A DNA stretch of 64,000 nucleotides from Bacillota bacterium (GTDB lineage Bacteria > Bacillota > Clostridia > Oscillospirales > Oscillospiraceae). The position numbers and the translations under genes are program-made. The notes beneath the pieces are model-generated. The model ran no database searches, was not told the DNA's origin, and was given only the letters and a program-made list of their open reading frames with translations. This document shows, in pieces, positions 26,218 through 34,136 of this stretch. The stretch covers positions 1 to 64,000 of the forward strand of contig JAETOJ010000002.1 in the NCBI GenBank assembly GCA_021768085.1. The letters run 5' to 3'. Numbering within the stretch: the stretch's first letter is position 1; every line of letters starts with the position of its first letter.

Positions 26218-27540
26218 ATGGGTTCTGCCAGAGAGGCCGCGTTGATCACCCTGACCGCCTGTGAGCGGCAGGGGGCGTGGTCGGATGGATATTTGAAAAA
26301 GACACTGCGGGAACAGGAGCTGGACAAGCGGGACGCGGCCTTGGCCTCCCGGCTGTGCTACGGGGTGCTGCAAAACAGGCTGCTGCTGGACTGGCAGTTG
26401 GCCCGGTTCTGTAGTCGGAAGTTGGAGACACTGGACGCTGCTGTGCTATGCGGGCTCCGGTCAGCAGTTTATCAATTCCTGTTTTTGGATAAAATTCCAC
26501 CCAGCGCAGCGGTAAACGAGGCGGTGGAGCTGACCAAAAAATACTGCCGCAACCCCCGGGCCGCCGGGATGGTAAACGGCATCCTGCGGGCCATGCTCCG
26601 GCAAAAGGATCTGCCAGAGCCGGAAGGACATGACAAGGCAGAAACCTTGTCAATAAAATACAGTCATCCCAAATGGTTGGTGGAGGAATTTATGGCCGAG
26701 CTGGGTTCGGAAGGAACAGAGGACCTGCTTGCAGCGGACAACCTCCAGCCCCCCACCACGGCCCAAGTCAATTTCCTTCGGACTGATCCGGATAAGCTGA
26801 CGGAGGAGCTGCGGAACGAAGGGGTGGAGGTCACGCCCCACCCGTGGATGCCCGGGTGCCTGCTGCTGAGTGGGTCAGGCGATCTGGAGCGGCTGGCGGC
26901 ATTTCGGGAGGGCCACTTTTACGTGCAGGATCCGGCAGCACGGCTGGCGGTAACGGCCGCCGGGCTCAGGCCAGGTCAGCGGGCGCTGGACTGCTGCGCC
27001 GCCCCCGGGGGAAAATCCTTTGCCGCTGCCATTGAGATGGAAAACCGGGGAGAGGTTATTTCCTGTGATATCCACCCTCACAAGATCAGGCTGCTCCAGG
27101 CGGGGCGGGATCGGCTGGGCCTGTCTATCCTCTCCCCCTGCCTTCAGAGCGCAACGGAGCCGAGAGAGGAGTGGCTGGACGGGTTTAACGCGGTGATCAC
27201 CGACGTGCCCTGCTCGGGGCTGGGGATCATCCGCAAGAAGCCGGATATCCGATACAAAGATCCCAGGGCATTGGAGGGGCTGCCCAGGGTACAGCAGGCT
27301 ATTTTGGACAACTGCGCCCAGTATGTCCGACCCGGCGGGGTGCTGATTTACTCCACCTGCACTGTACTCAAGCGAGAAAACGGGGATATCGTGGACGGAT
27401 TCTTGGCCGATCATCCCCAATTTGCGCCGGAGCCCTTCTCCCTGCCCAAGTTTGGGGAGCAGCCGGGCCGGATCACCTTCTGGCCTCACATCCACAATAC
27501 GGACGGATTTTTTGTGGCCAAGCTGCGCAGGAAGGGGTGA
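26218..27540 (+). CDS. rsmB: 16S rRNA (cytosine-967-C5)-methyltransferase
   Basis: A 440-residue protein with an N-terminal NusB-like RNA-binding domain (about 1-140) and a Rossmann methyltransferase domain (ALDCCAAPGGKSFAAA SAM site). The two catalytic Cys lie in TDVPCSGLGII and IYSTCTVLK. TTAGGAGG precedes the ATG. Its last bases overlap the rlmN start. The gene lies in its usual place after fmt. Confidence 0.95.
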   Translation: MGSAREAALITLTACERQGAWSDGYLKKTLREQELDKRDAALASRLCYGVLQNRLLLDWQLARFCSRKLETLDAAVLCGLRSAVYQFLFLDKIPPSAAVNEAVELTKKYCRNPRAAGMVNGILRAMLRQKDLPEPEGHDKAETLSIKYSHPKWLVEEFMAELGSEGTEDLLAADNLQPPTTAQVNFLRTDPDKLTEELRNEGVEVTPHPWMPGCLLLSGSGDLERLAAFREGHFYVQDPAARLAVTAAGLRPGQRALDCCAAPGGKSFAAAIEMENRGEVISCDIHPHKIRLLQAGRDRLGLSILSPCLQSATEPREEWLDGFNAVITDVPCSGLGIIRKKPDIRYKDPRALEGLPRVQQAILDNCAQYVRPGGVLIYSTCTVLKRENGDIVDGFLADHPQFAPEPFSLPKFGEQPGRITFWPHIHNTDGFFVAKLRRKG

Positions 27541-28577
27541 TCTCGGTGGTGGATCTGAAATCCATGACGCTGGAGGAGCTGTCTGCCTACTTTAAGGAAC
27601 TGGAACAGCCCAGGTTTCGGGCAAAACAGGTGTTCCGTTGGCTCCACCGGGGGGTGGAGTCCTTCGACGAGATGAGCGATCTGCCCCGCGCCCTGCGGGA
27701 CACGCTGAAGGATCAGTGCCTTCTGACGGTGCCCCGGGTGGAGCGCAAGCAGGTGTCCCAGGCGGACGGTACCATAAAATACCTGTGGCGACTTTTAGAC
27801 GGAAATTGTATTGAAACGGTTTTGATGCGGTACAAGCATGGGAATACTGTCTGTGTATCCAGCCAGGTGGGCTGCAACATGGGCTGCGTGTTCTGTGCCT
27901 CCGCGCTGGGCGGCAAGGTGCGGGACTTGTCACCTGCTGAAATTCTCGATCAGGTTATCTTTACCCAGAAGGACAGCGGGGCGGAGATTTCCAATATTGT
28001 GCTGATGGGGATTGGGGAGCCATTGGATAATTTCGACCATGTGATGCGCTTTCTCACGCTGGTAAATCACCCGGATGGACTCAACATCGGGATGCGGCAT
28101 ATCTCCCTGTCCACCTGCGGTCTGATAAAGAAAATTGACAAACTGGCCCTTCTTGGGTTACAATTAACATTAAGCGTTTCCCTCCATGCCCCGGACGACG
28201 AAACCAGAAGCCGGCTGATGCCGGTGAATCGGTCGGTGGGCGTGGGGCCGCTGATGGAGACTTGCCGCCGTTACTTCGAGACCACCGGACGGCGGATCTC
28301 TTACGAGTACGCCATGATTGACGGGGTGAACGACAGCGACGCCCAGGCCGACCGGCTGGCGGAGCTGCTCCGGGGCCAGCCTGGGCATGTGAACCTGATC
28401 CCGCTGAACGACGTGGCGGAGTCGCCGCTGAAGCCCAGCCGCCGGGTGCGACAGTTCCAGCAGCGGCTGGAGGGGCACGGCGTCACCGCCACTGTGCGCA
28501 GAAAGCTGGGGAGCGACATTGACGCCTCCTGCGGACAGCTCCGGCGCAGACACATGGACGGCGGAGCTTCATGGTGA
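27537..28577 (+). CDS. rlmN: Dual-specificity 23S rRNA/tRNA adenine-C2 methyltransferase RlmN
   Basis: A 346-residue radical SAM enzyme that methylates A2503 of 23S rRNA and A37 of some tRNAs. The [4Fe-4S] motif is CNMGCVFC (Cx3Cx2C), followed by SNIVLMGIGEPLDNF and ISLSTCGL. The C-terminal Cys that forms the methylated intermediate lies in DIDASCGQLR. A GTG start overlaps rsmB by 4 nt. Confidence 0.95.
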   Translation: MISVVDLKSMTLEELSAYFKELEQPRFRAKQVFRWLHRGVESFDEMSDLPRALRDTLKDQCLLTVPRVERKQVSQADGTIKYLWRLLDGNCIETVLMRYKHGNTVCVSSQVGCNMGCVFCASALGGKVRDLSPAEILDQVIFTQKDSGAEISNIVLMGIGEPLDNFDHVMRFLTLVNHPDGLNIGMRHISLSTCGLIKKIDKLALLGLQLTLSVSLHAPDDETRSRLMPVNRSVGVGPLMETCRRYFETTGRRISYEYAMIDGVNDSDAQADRLAELLRGQPGHVNLIPLNDVAESPLKPSRRVRQFQQRLEGHGVTATVRRKLGSDIDASCGQLRRRHMDGGASW

Positions 28578-28608
28578 GGCCCTTGATTCCGGAAAGGAGG
28601 GATCTTCA

Positions 28609-29343
28609 GTGAGACTATGCGGGGTGACGGATGTGGGCCGTCACCGGAAGGATAACCAGGACAGTTGGGCGTTTCGGGATCTGAACGGAGCGGCCCTACT
28701 GGTGGTATGCGACGGCATGGGCGGAGCCCAGGCCGGAGGTGTGGCCAGCTCTGTGGCGGCAGAGTGCTTTTCCGCCGCTGTGGAGGAGCGGTTCTCCCAG
28801 GGATCCCGGGATGATCCCGAGTGGTGGGAGGACGTGCTGGCGGAGGCCTGTGCCCTGGCCAACCGGAAGGTGTTTGAGCTGGCCCAGACCAACCCGGAGT
28901 ACCGGGGTATGGGCACCACACTGGTGGCGGCCTTAGCCCTGCCGGGGGAGTCCTATGTGGTTAACGTGGGGGACAGCCGATGTTATCTCATAGAAAACGG
29001 GATGATTCGGCAGGTGACGGTGGATCACTCTCTGGTGCAACTCCTGGTGGATCGGGGGGAGATCACCGCGGAGGAGGCCCGCCGGCACCCCCAGAAGAAT
29101 CTGATCACCCGGGCGCTGGGGGTGGAGCCCACAGTGGCTTTTGACCTGCTCCGGGTGGAGACTGGCCAAAACAGCCGCCTGTTGCTGTGCAGCGACGGGC
29201 TGTCCAATGTGCTGCCGGATTCGGTGCTGCTGCAGACCTCGCTGGAGGAGCAAGAACCGGAGTCGCTGTGCCGCAGGCTGGTGGATATGACACTGGAACA
29301 GGGCGCGCCGGATAACGTTACCGTTGTCCTGGCGCAGCTGTAA
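28609..29343 (+). CDS. prpC: PP2C-type serine/threonine phosphatase (PrpC-like)
   Basis: A 244-residue metal-dependent phosphatase of the Stp/PrpC type that reverses phosphorylation by the adjacent PASTA kinase. Metal ligands lie in RKDNQDSW, VCDGMGGAQAGG, NVGDSRCYLIENG and DNVTVVLA. GTG 28609 is preferred because AAAGGAGGG lies 8 nt upstream and because it gives the usual VRLCGVTDVG start. The kinase gene begins 24 nt downstream. Confidence 0.94.
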   Translation: MRLCGVTDVGRHRKDNQDSWAFRDLNGAALLVVCDGMGGAQAGGVASSVAAECFSAAVEERFSQGSRDDPEWWEDVLAEACALANRKVFELAQTNPEYRGMGTTLVAALALPGESYVVNVGDSRCYLIENGMIRQVTVDHSLVQLLVDRGEITAEEARRHPQKNLITRALGVEPTVAFDLLRVETGQNSRLLLCSDGLSNVLPDSVLLQTSLEEQEPESLCRRLVDMTLEQGAPDNVTVVLAQL

Positions 29344-29367
29344 GCAATCTGTAGGAGGACTTTTACC

Positions 29368-31434
29368 ATGGATCAATACATAGGTAAAATGCTCGACAAC
29401 CGGTATGAGATCATGGAGTGCATTGGCATGGGCGGTATGGCGATGGTCTATAAGACCAGGGATCACCGGCTCAACCGGCTGGTGGCGGTGAAGATCCTGA
29501 AGCCGGAGCTGGCCCAGGACGCTGAGTTTCGCCGCCGCTTCCATGACGAGTCCCAGGCTGTGGCCATGCTGTCCCACGCCAATATTGTGTCGGTGTACGA
29601 TGTGAGCCAGTCCGACGGCCTGGACTATATCGTCATGGAGCTGGTGGACGGGCTGACGCTGAAGCAGTATATGCAGCGCCGGGGCACCCCTCTGAACTGG
29701 CGGGAGGCCCAGCACTTCATCACTCAGATCATGCGGGCGCTGAGCCACGCCCACTCCAGGGGCATCATCCACCGGGACATCAAGCCCCACAACGTCATGG
29801 TGCTCAGGGATGGCAGCGTAAAGGTCACCGATTTCGGCATCGCCCAGCTGGCCAGCGCCGCCCAGAACACCATGACCCAGGAGGCCATCGGCTCCGTTCA
29901 CTATATCTCCCCGGAGCAGGCCAGGGGGAGCCACGTGGACTGCCGCACCGATATCTACTCCGCCGGCGTGGTGCTCTACGAGATGCTCACTGGACGGTTG
30001 CCCTTTGAGGGGGACACTCCCGTGGGGGTGGCGATCCAGCACATCAGCGCTATCCCGGTGCCTCCCCGCAGCCTGAACCCGGACGTACCCCAGGCACTGG
30101 AGGACATCACCATGCGGGCCATGGCACCGGATGTCAACCAACGATATGGATCGGCGGACGAGATGCTGGATGATTTGAAGGAGTTCCGCAAAAATCCGGA
30201 TATGGAGGTGTCCCAGCCCGTGTCCCAGGGTGAGGTGGACGAACCCACCATGGTGGTGCCCGTCACCCGGCACAGCGGCGGGGATACGGAGCGCCGCCGC
30301 CGGGAGGCTGCCCGGGAGCCGGAGTACCGGGAGCGCCGCTACCGGGAGGAGGAGATGGACGAGTACGACGATCCGCCGGCCCGGGAAACCAACATCGTGC
30401 CTGCGGTGACCGCTATCGTTGTGATTTTGATCTTCATCGGCGGTATGATTTTTTTCCTCTATAATTTCCTGCTGAAGGGGATGTTTGAGGAGAAAAAGGA
30501 GTATCCGGTGCCCTCTCTGTTGGGGTATACTCTGGAGGATCTGGAGAAAAACCCGGCCATATTAGGGGAGTTTAAGTATGAGGAAGGGGATACCGTCTAC
30601 AGCGAGCAATATCCGGAGGGCCAGATCTGTGCCCAGACCCCCGAGGCCAAGACTATGGTCAAGGAGGGGGAGCTGGTCATCAAGGTAACTATCAGCGGCG
30701 GAAAGGATACGATGTATATGCCGCCGGTGGACGGCTGGGACGTGCGGCAGGCCCTGCTGAAGCTGCAAAATGAGATGGGGCTTGACGTGGAGGTGCAGGA
30801 GGAGTTTTCCGACACCATCACCAAGGGCATGATTATCTCTTATACGCCCATGAAGGATATCATTGTGGAAAAGGGCGACAAAGTTGTTTTGGTGGTGAGC
30901 AAGGGCCCGGAGACCCCCAAGGTGACGGTGCCCAGCTTTGTGAGTTGGAACCTTGAGGATGTGGAGCGGCAGTTGGGCGCCATGGGTCTCATCCGGGGCA
31001 AGGTGGATAATCACCCCAGCTCCGAGTACGCCGAGGGCAAGGTGATCTGGCAGAGCGTGCTGGGCGAGGTGGAGAAGGGCACCGTCATTGACTTCTGGGT
31101 GAGCACAGGCCCGGAGGAGACAGAGCCGCCGGTGACGGAGCCTCCCGCCACTGAACCGCCTCCCACCGAGCCCCCCGCTACGGAGACGCCCCCCATTCCC
31201 ACGGAGGATGTGGGCGTGCCCGCCAGCACCAAGTTCATTGATGTGGATCTCAGCGGGTTTACGGGGACGGTGGATGTGCGTATTCAAGTGGGGGATCAGG
31301 TGATCTTCGACGGCTCGGTGGACGCATCCACCGGGGTGCTGAGCAAGCCCGCCACCGCCTCCGGAATACAGCTTGTGTCCATCTATATCAACAACGTGCC
31401 GGAACGCAGCTATCACCTGAATTTTTCGCAATGA
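29368..31434 (+). CDS. prkC: PASTA-domain serine/threonine protein kinase (PrkC-like)
   Basis: A 688-residue membrane kinase. The Hanks-type catalytic domain (about 10-275) shows GMGGMAMVYKTRD, VAVKILKPE, HRDIKPHNVM and DFGIAQLAS. One membrane segment lies near 345-372 (NIVPAVTAIVVILIFIGGMI). Three extracellular PASTA repeats follow (about 380-580), then a TEPP/ATEPP proline-rich stretch (about 585-615) and a short C-terminal beta domain. PASTA repeats sense muropeptides or lipid II. It overlaps rsgA by 4 nt in the classic prpC-prkC-rsgA order. Confidence 0.95.
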   Translation: MDQYIGKMLDNRYEIMECIGMGGMAMVYKTRDHRLNRLVAVKILKPELAQDAEFRRRFHDESQAVAMLSHANIVSVYDVSQSDGLDYIVMELVDGLTLKQYMQRRGTPLNWREAQHFITQIMRALSHAHSRGIIHRDIKPHNVMVLRDGSVKVTDFGIAQLASAAQNTMTQEAIGSVHYISPEQARGSHVDCRTDIYSAGVVLYEMLTGRLPFEGDTPVGVAIQHISAIPVPPRSLNPDVPQALEDITMRAMAPDVNQRYGSADEMLDDLKEFRKNPDMEVSQPVSQGEVDEPTMVVPVTRHSGGDTERRRREAAREPEYRERRYREEEMDEYDDPPARETNIVPAVTAIVVILIFIGGMIFFLYNFLLKGMFEEKKEYPVPSLLGYTLEDLEKNPAILGEFKYEEGDTVYSEQYPEGQICAQTPEAKTMVKEGELVIKVTISGGKDTMYMPPVDGWDVRQALLKLQNEMGLDVEVQEEFSDTITKGMIISYTPMKDIIVEKGDKVVLVVSKGPETPKVTVPSFVSWNLEDVERQLGAMGLIRGKVDNHPSSEYAEGKVIWQSVLGEVEKGTVIDFWVSTGPEETEPPVTEPPATEPPPTEPPATETPPIPTEDVGVPASTKFIDVDLSGFTGTVDVRIQVGDQVIFDGSVDASTGVLSKPATASGIQLVSIYINNVPERSYHLNFSQ

Positions 31435-32315
31435 CGGGCCAGATTGTGAAGGCCCTCAGCGGGTTCTATTATGTGGATACCGGCGCGGAGCCGCCCGTTC
31501 CCTGCCGGGGGAGGGGGCGGCTCCGCCTACAGAAGATCACCCCCCTGGTGGGGGATCGGGTGGAGATCAGCCGCCTGGATGACGGGACGGGGATGGTGGA
31601 TACCATCCTACCTCGAAAAAACCAATTTCGCCGCCCCATGGTGGCCAACATCGACCAGATGGTGATCATCGCGTCGGGGGCCATTCCCGTCACCGATCCC
31701 TTTCTCATTGACCGCATGGCGGCCATGGCGGAGTGGAAGGGCTGCGAGGTGCTGATCTGCTTTAACAAGTGCGATCTGGAGCGGGCGGACGGGCTGGCGG
31801 CGGTCTACCGGGAGGCGGGCTTCCCCACCCTTCAGGTCAGCGCGGAGACGGGAGATGGAATCCCGGATCTGGCGGCGGCCATTGCTGGAAAGGTTTCTGC
31901 CTTTACAGGAAATTCCGGCGTTGGCAAGTCCAGCATTTTGAATGCCCTCCAGCCCGGTTTCGGCCTGGAGGTGGGAGACGTGAGCGAAAAGCTGGGCCGG
32001 GGCCGCCACACCACCAGGCACGTGGAGCTGTTCCCGGTGGCGGGAGGGCTGGCGGCGGACACGCCGGGCTTCTCCGCCTTTGACGTGGAGCGGATGGAGG
32101 CCATCCCCAAGGAGGAGCTGGCTGGGGCCTTCCGGGAATTCCGGCCCTTCCTGGACGAGTGCCGCTTCCAGGGCTGCGCCCACGTAAAGGAGCGGGGCTG
32201 CGCTGTGCGGGAGGCAGTGGCGGCGGGGAAGATCGCCCTTAGTCGCCATAAAAGCTATGTTCGTCTGTACGAACAGGCCAAGGTGATCCCGGAGTGGGAA
32301 AAGCGGAAAAATTGA
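31431..32315 (+). CDS. rsgA: Ribosome small subunit-dependent GTPase RsgA
   Basis: A 294-residue circularly permuted GTPase that checks late 30S assembly. An N-terminal OB-fold (about 1-65) precedes G motifs in permuted order (CFNKCDLE, then GNSGVGKSSIL, then DTPGFSAFD), and a C-terminal zinc knuckle contributes CRFQGCAHVKERGCAV. It overlaps the kinase gene by 4 nt. In B. subtilis spoVM lies just beyond the same prkC-rsgA block, as here. Confidence 0.96.
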   Translation: MTGQIVKALSGFYYVDTGAEPPVPCRGRGRLRLQKITPLVGDRVEISRLDDGTGMVDTILPRKNQFRRPMVANIDQMVIIASGAIPVTDPFLIDRMAAMAEWKGCEVLICFNKCDLERADGLAAVYREAGFPTLQVSAETGDGIPDLAAAIAGKVSAFTGNSGVGKSSILNALQPGFGLEVGDVSEKLGRGRHTTRHVELFPVAGGLAADTPGFSAFDVERMEAIPKEELAGAFREFRPFLDECRFQGCAHVKERGCAVREAVAAGKIALSRHKSYVRLYEQAKVIPEWEKRKN

Positions 32316-32328
32316 ATGGAACCGGACA

Positions 32329-32377
32329 GCCCCCTTTTTCATATGCTGGTATAGATTCCAGCGTTGAGAAAGGGGGC
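32329..32377 (+). promoter_or_regulatory. Hairpin masking the spoVM Shine-Dalgarno
   Basis: GCCCCCTTTTTC (32329-32340) pairs over 12 bp (one G-T) with GAGAAAGGGGGC (32366-32377), with an inner GCTGG/CCAGC stem. The 3' arm contains the AAAGGGGG ribosome site of the spoVM microgene 7 nt before its ATG. It may control SpoVM translation, or end rsgA transcription. Confidence 0.6.
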
Positions 32378-32384
32378 AGTTTTC

Positions 32385-32456
32385 ATGCGAGTCGTGGTGG
32401 TGAAGTTTCCGAAGGCGCTGTGCGGCCTGATGCGCAAGATCTTCCACATGGATTGA
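32385..32456 (+). CDS. spoVM: Stage V sporulation protein SpoVM
   Basis: A 23-residue amphipathic peptide that matches the SpoVM pattern (B. subtilis, 26 residues): Lys7-Phe8-Pro9-Lys10, Leu12, Gly14 and Arg17 align, including Pro9, which is important in the B. subtilis peptide. SpoVM embeds in the curved forespore membrane and recruits SpoIVA. AAAGGGGG lies 7 nt upstream. Position right after rsgA and before sipL and spoIVA supports the call. rpe and thiN, which lie between rsgA and spoVM in B. subtilis, are absent. Confidence 0.8.
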   Translation: MRVVVVKFPKALCGLMRKIFHMD

Positions 32457-32462
32457 GGGTCG

Positions 32463-32492
32463 GACATATCCCGGCCCCTCCTGGCATATAGT
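32463..32492 (+). promoter_or_regulatory. Sigma-E-like promoter for sipL
   Basis: GACATATC and CATATAGT, spaced by 14 bp, resemble the mother-cell sigma-E consensus (about GTCATATT and CATACAAT). It lies about 33 nt before the sipL ATG. Confidence 0.55.
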
Positions 32493-32524
32493 GGACACAG
32501 AATACGTGCAAGGAGAGGAAGCCT

Positions 32525-34036
32525 ATGGACATGGAGTTGCAGCGCATTGTGCTGGAGGGATACCGGCCTGTCAGCCAGGGGATGTTTTCCCAGGAGGAGA
32601 CGTTGGAGAGCATTGTGCCCGACGCCTGCCCGGACATCTCCCGGATCGTCTCGGCGGTGGGTAAGGTATTTTTGAAGGAGAAAGAGCTGGGGGAGGGCAC
32701 CCTGCGGCTGTCCGGCACCGCCCGGGTGACCGTGCTCTACATACCGGAGGGGGAGACCGCCCTTCGATCGCTGGAGGTGTCCATCCCCTTCCAGTGCGTC
32801 CGGGACGACCCGCAGTTCCATGCCGGGTGCCCTGTACAGGTGGCGGTTCAGGCCGCCTCGGCGGACGCGCGCACCATCAACCCCCGGAAGATGCTGGTGC
32901 GGGTCAACCTGACGGTGTGGGCAGCGGCCTACCAGCAGGAGCGGCAGGAGTTGAGCTGCGACGTGAGCTGCGGGGAGGAGGCCGGGGTGGAGAAGCTGCT
33001 CACCCCCTGCAAATGCTGCGTGATCCCCGACGTGGCGGAAAAGACGTTCACCTTCTCCGACGTGCTGCGGCCTCCGGCCTCCAAGCCGGAGATGGAGGAG
33101 TTGCTGTTTTACCGGGCGGAGCTGGGGGCGGTGGACGCCAAGTTTATCGGAAGAAAGCTGGTGCTCAAGGGAGACGTCCAGCTGATCACCCTGTACCGGG
33201 GCGGGGAGGGGCTGGTGCCCCTGCGCTTTGAGCTGCCCTACTCTCAGATCCTGGATCTGGGGGAGGCCCCGGAGGAGGCGGAGCCGGAGGCGGTGGTGAC
33301 GCTGAAAAGCGTGGACTGCCGCCTGCGGGAGGGGGAGCTGGAGGTGACGCTGGAGGCGCTGGCCCAGGCCGCGCTTTGGGTGCGCCGATCCGTGACCCTG
33401 ATTGGCGACGCCTACTGCCTCAAGCAGCCTCTTGATGTGGAGCGGGCCCCGGCCCGGCTGTGCACCATGGCGGAGCGGACATTCCGGCGGGAGACCGCCC
33501 GGAAGCTGTGCGAATCCGGTATCCCTGCCAAGCAGGTGCTGGACTGCGCCGTGTCGGTGACCTCTATGGCCTCCGCCCCGGCGGAGGGCGGCATGGAGTT
33601 TACCGCCCAGGCCATCGCGTCCATCCTCTACCTCAGCGAGGACGATGCCCTGTGCGGAGTGGAGGTGGATATTCCCGTATCCTGCCGAGGGGAGCTGCCC
33701 CCGGGCTGCACCTGCACCTGTACCTGCCGCCCTGTGGGGGAGGCCACTGCCGTCCCCGTCACCGGCGGGCTGGAGGTGCGCTTTGAGGCGGAGTTCGCCT
33801 GGACCACCATCCGGGAGGAGCAGGCGGCCTGCGTCACCGCTTTGAAGCCCAGCGGCCTAAAAGAAACCGGGGTTCGGCCCTCGGTGGTGATCCGCCGGGT
33901 GGAGCGGGGGGAGGCGCTGTGGGATATCGCCAAAGCCTGCGGATCGACGGTGGAGGATATCTGCGGCGCCAACGGCCTCGCCTCCCCGGAGGCGGCGGAG
34001 GGGGAGCTGCTGCTCATTCCCGCCAGAAGATGCTGA
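32525..34036 (+). CDS. sipL: SpoIVA-interacting protein SipL (DUF3794 and LysM)
   Basis: A 503-residue protein with tandem DUF3794 domains (first copy about 1-150: LEGYRPVSQGMFSQEETLESIVPDA region) and a C-terminal LysM domain (about 455-503, VERGEALWDIAKACGSTVEDICGANG). This architecture matches clostridial SipL, which binds SpoIVA through its LysM domain and anchors the coat. It is preceded by a sigma-E-like promoter and followed by spoIVA. AAGGAGAGGAAG lies before the ATG. Confidence 0.88.
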   Translation: MDMELQRIVLEGYRPVSQGMFSQEETLESIVPDACPDISRIVSAVGKVFLKEKELGEGTLRLSGTARVTVLYIPEGETALRSLEVSIPFQCVRDDPQFHAGCPVQVAVQAASADARTINPRKMLVRVNLTVWAAAYQQERQELSCDVSCGEEAGVEKLLTPCKCCVIPDVAEKTFTFSDVLRPPASKPEMEELLFYRAELGAVDAKFIGRKLVLKGDVQLITLYRGGEGLVPLRFELPYSQILDLGEAPEEAEPEAVVTLKSVDCRLREGELEVTLEALAQAALWVRRSVTLIGDAYCLKQPLDVERAPARLCTMAERTFRRETARKLCESGIPAKQVLDCAVSVTSMASAPAEGGMEFTAQAIASILYLSEDDALCGVEVDIPVSCRGELPPGCTCTCTCRPVGEATAVPVTGGLEVRFEAEFAWTTIREEQAACVTALKPSGLKETGVRPSVVIRRVERGEALWDIAKACGSTVEDICGANGLASPEAAEGELLLIPARRC

Positions 34037-34043
34037 GAAAAGA

Positions 34044-34072
34044 CGGCGGCGTGGACAAAATCCACGCCGCCG
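34044..34072 (+). terminator. 12-bp hairpin after sipL
   Basis: CGGCGGCGTGGA pairs perfectly with TCCACGCCGCCG around CAAAA. The T tract is poor, so termination may be partial. It abuts the spoIVA promoter. Confidence 0.6.
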
Positions 34073-34074
34073 CT

Positions 34075-34104
34075 GTCATATTCGCCGCCCTGTCCCCATA
34101 CATA
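34075..34104 (+). promoter_or_regulatory. Sigma-E promoter for spoIVA
   Basis: GTCATATT and CATACATA with a 14-bp spacer match the mother-cell sigma-E consensus closely. spoIVA is a sigma-E gene in B. subtilis. Confidence 0.72.
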
Positions 34105-34136
34105 TAAGACGAGTATGCGGTGAGGAGGGTTCAGCT

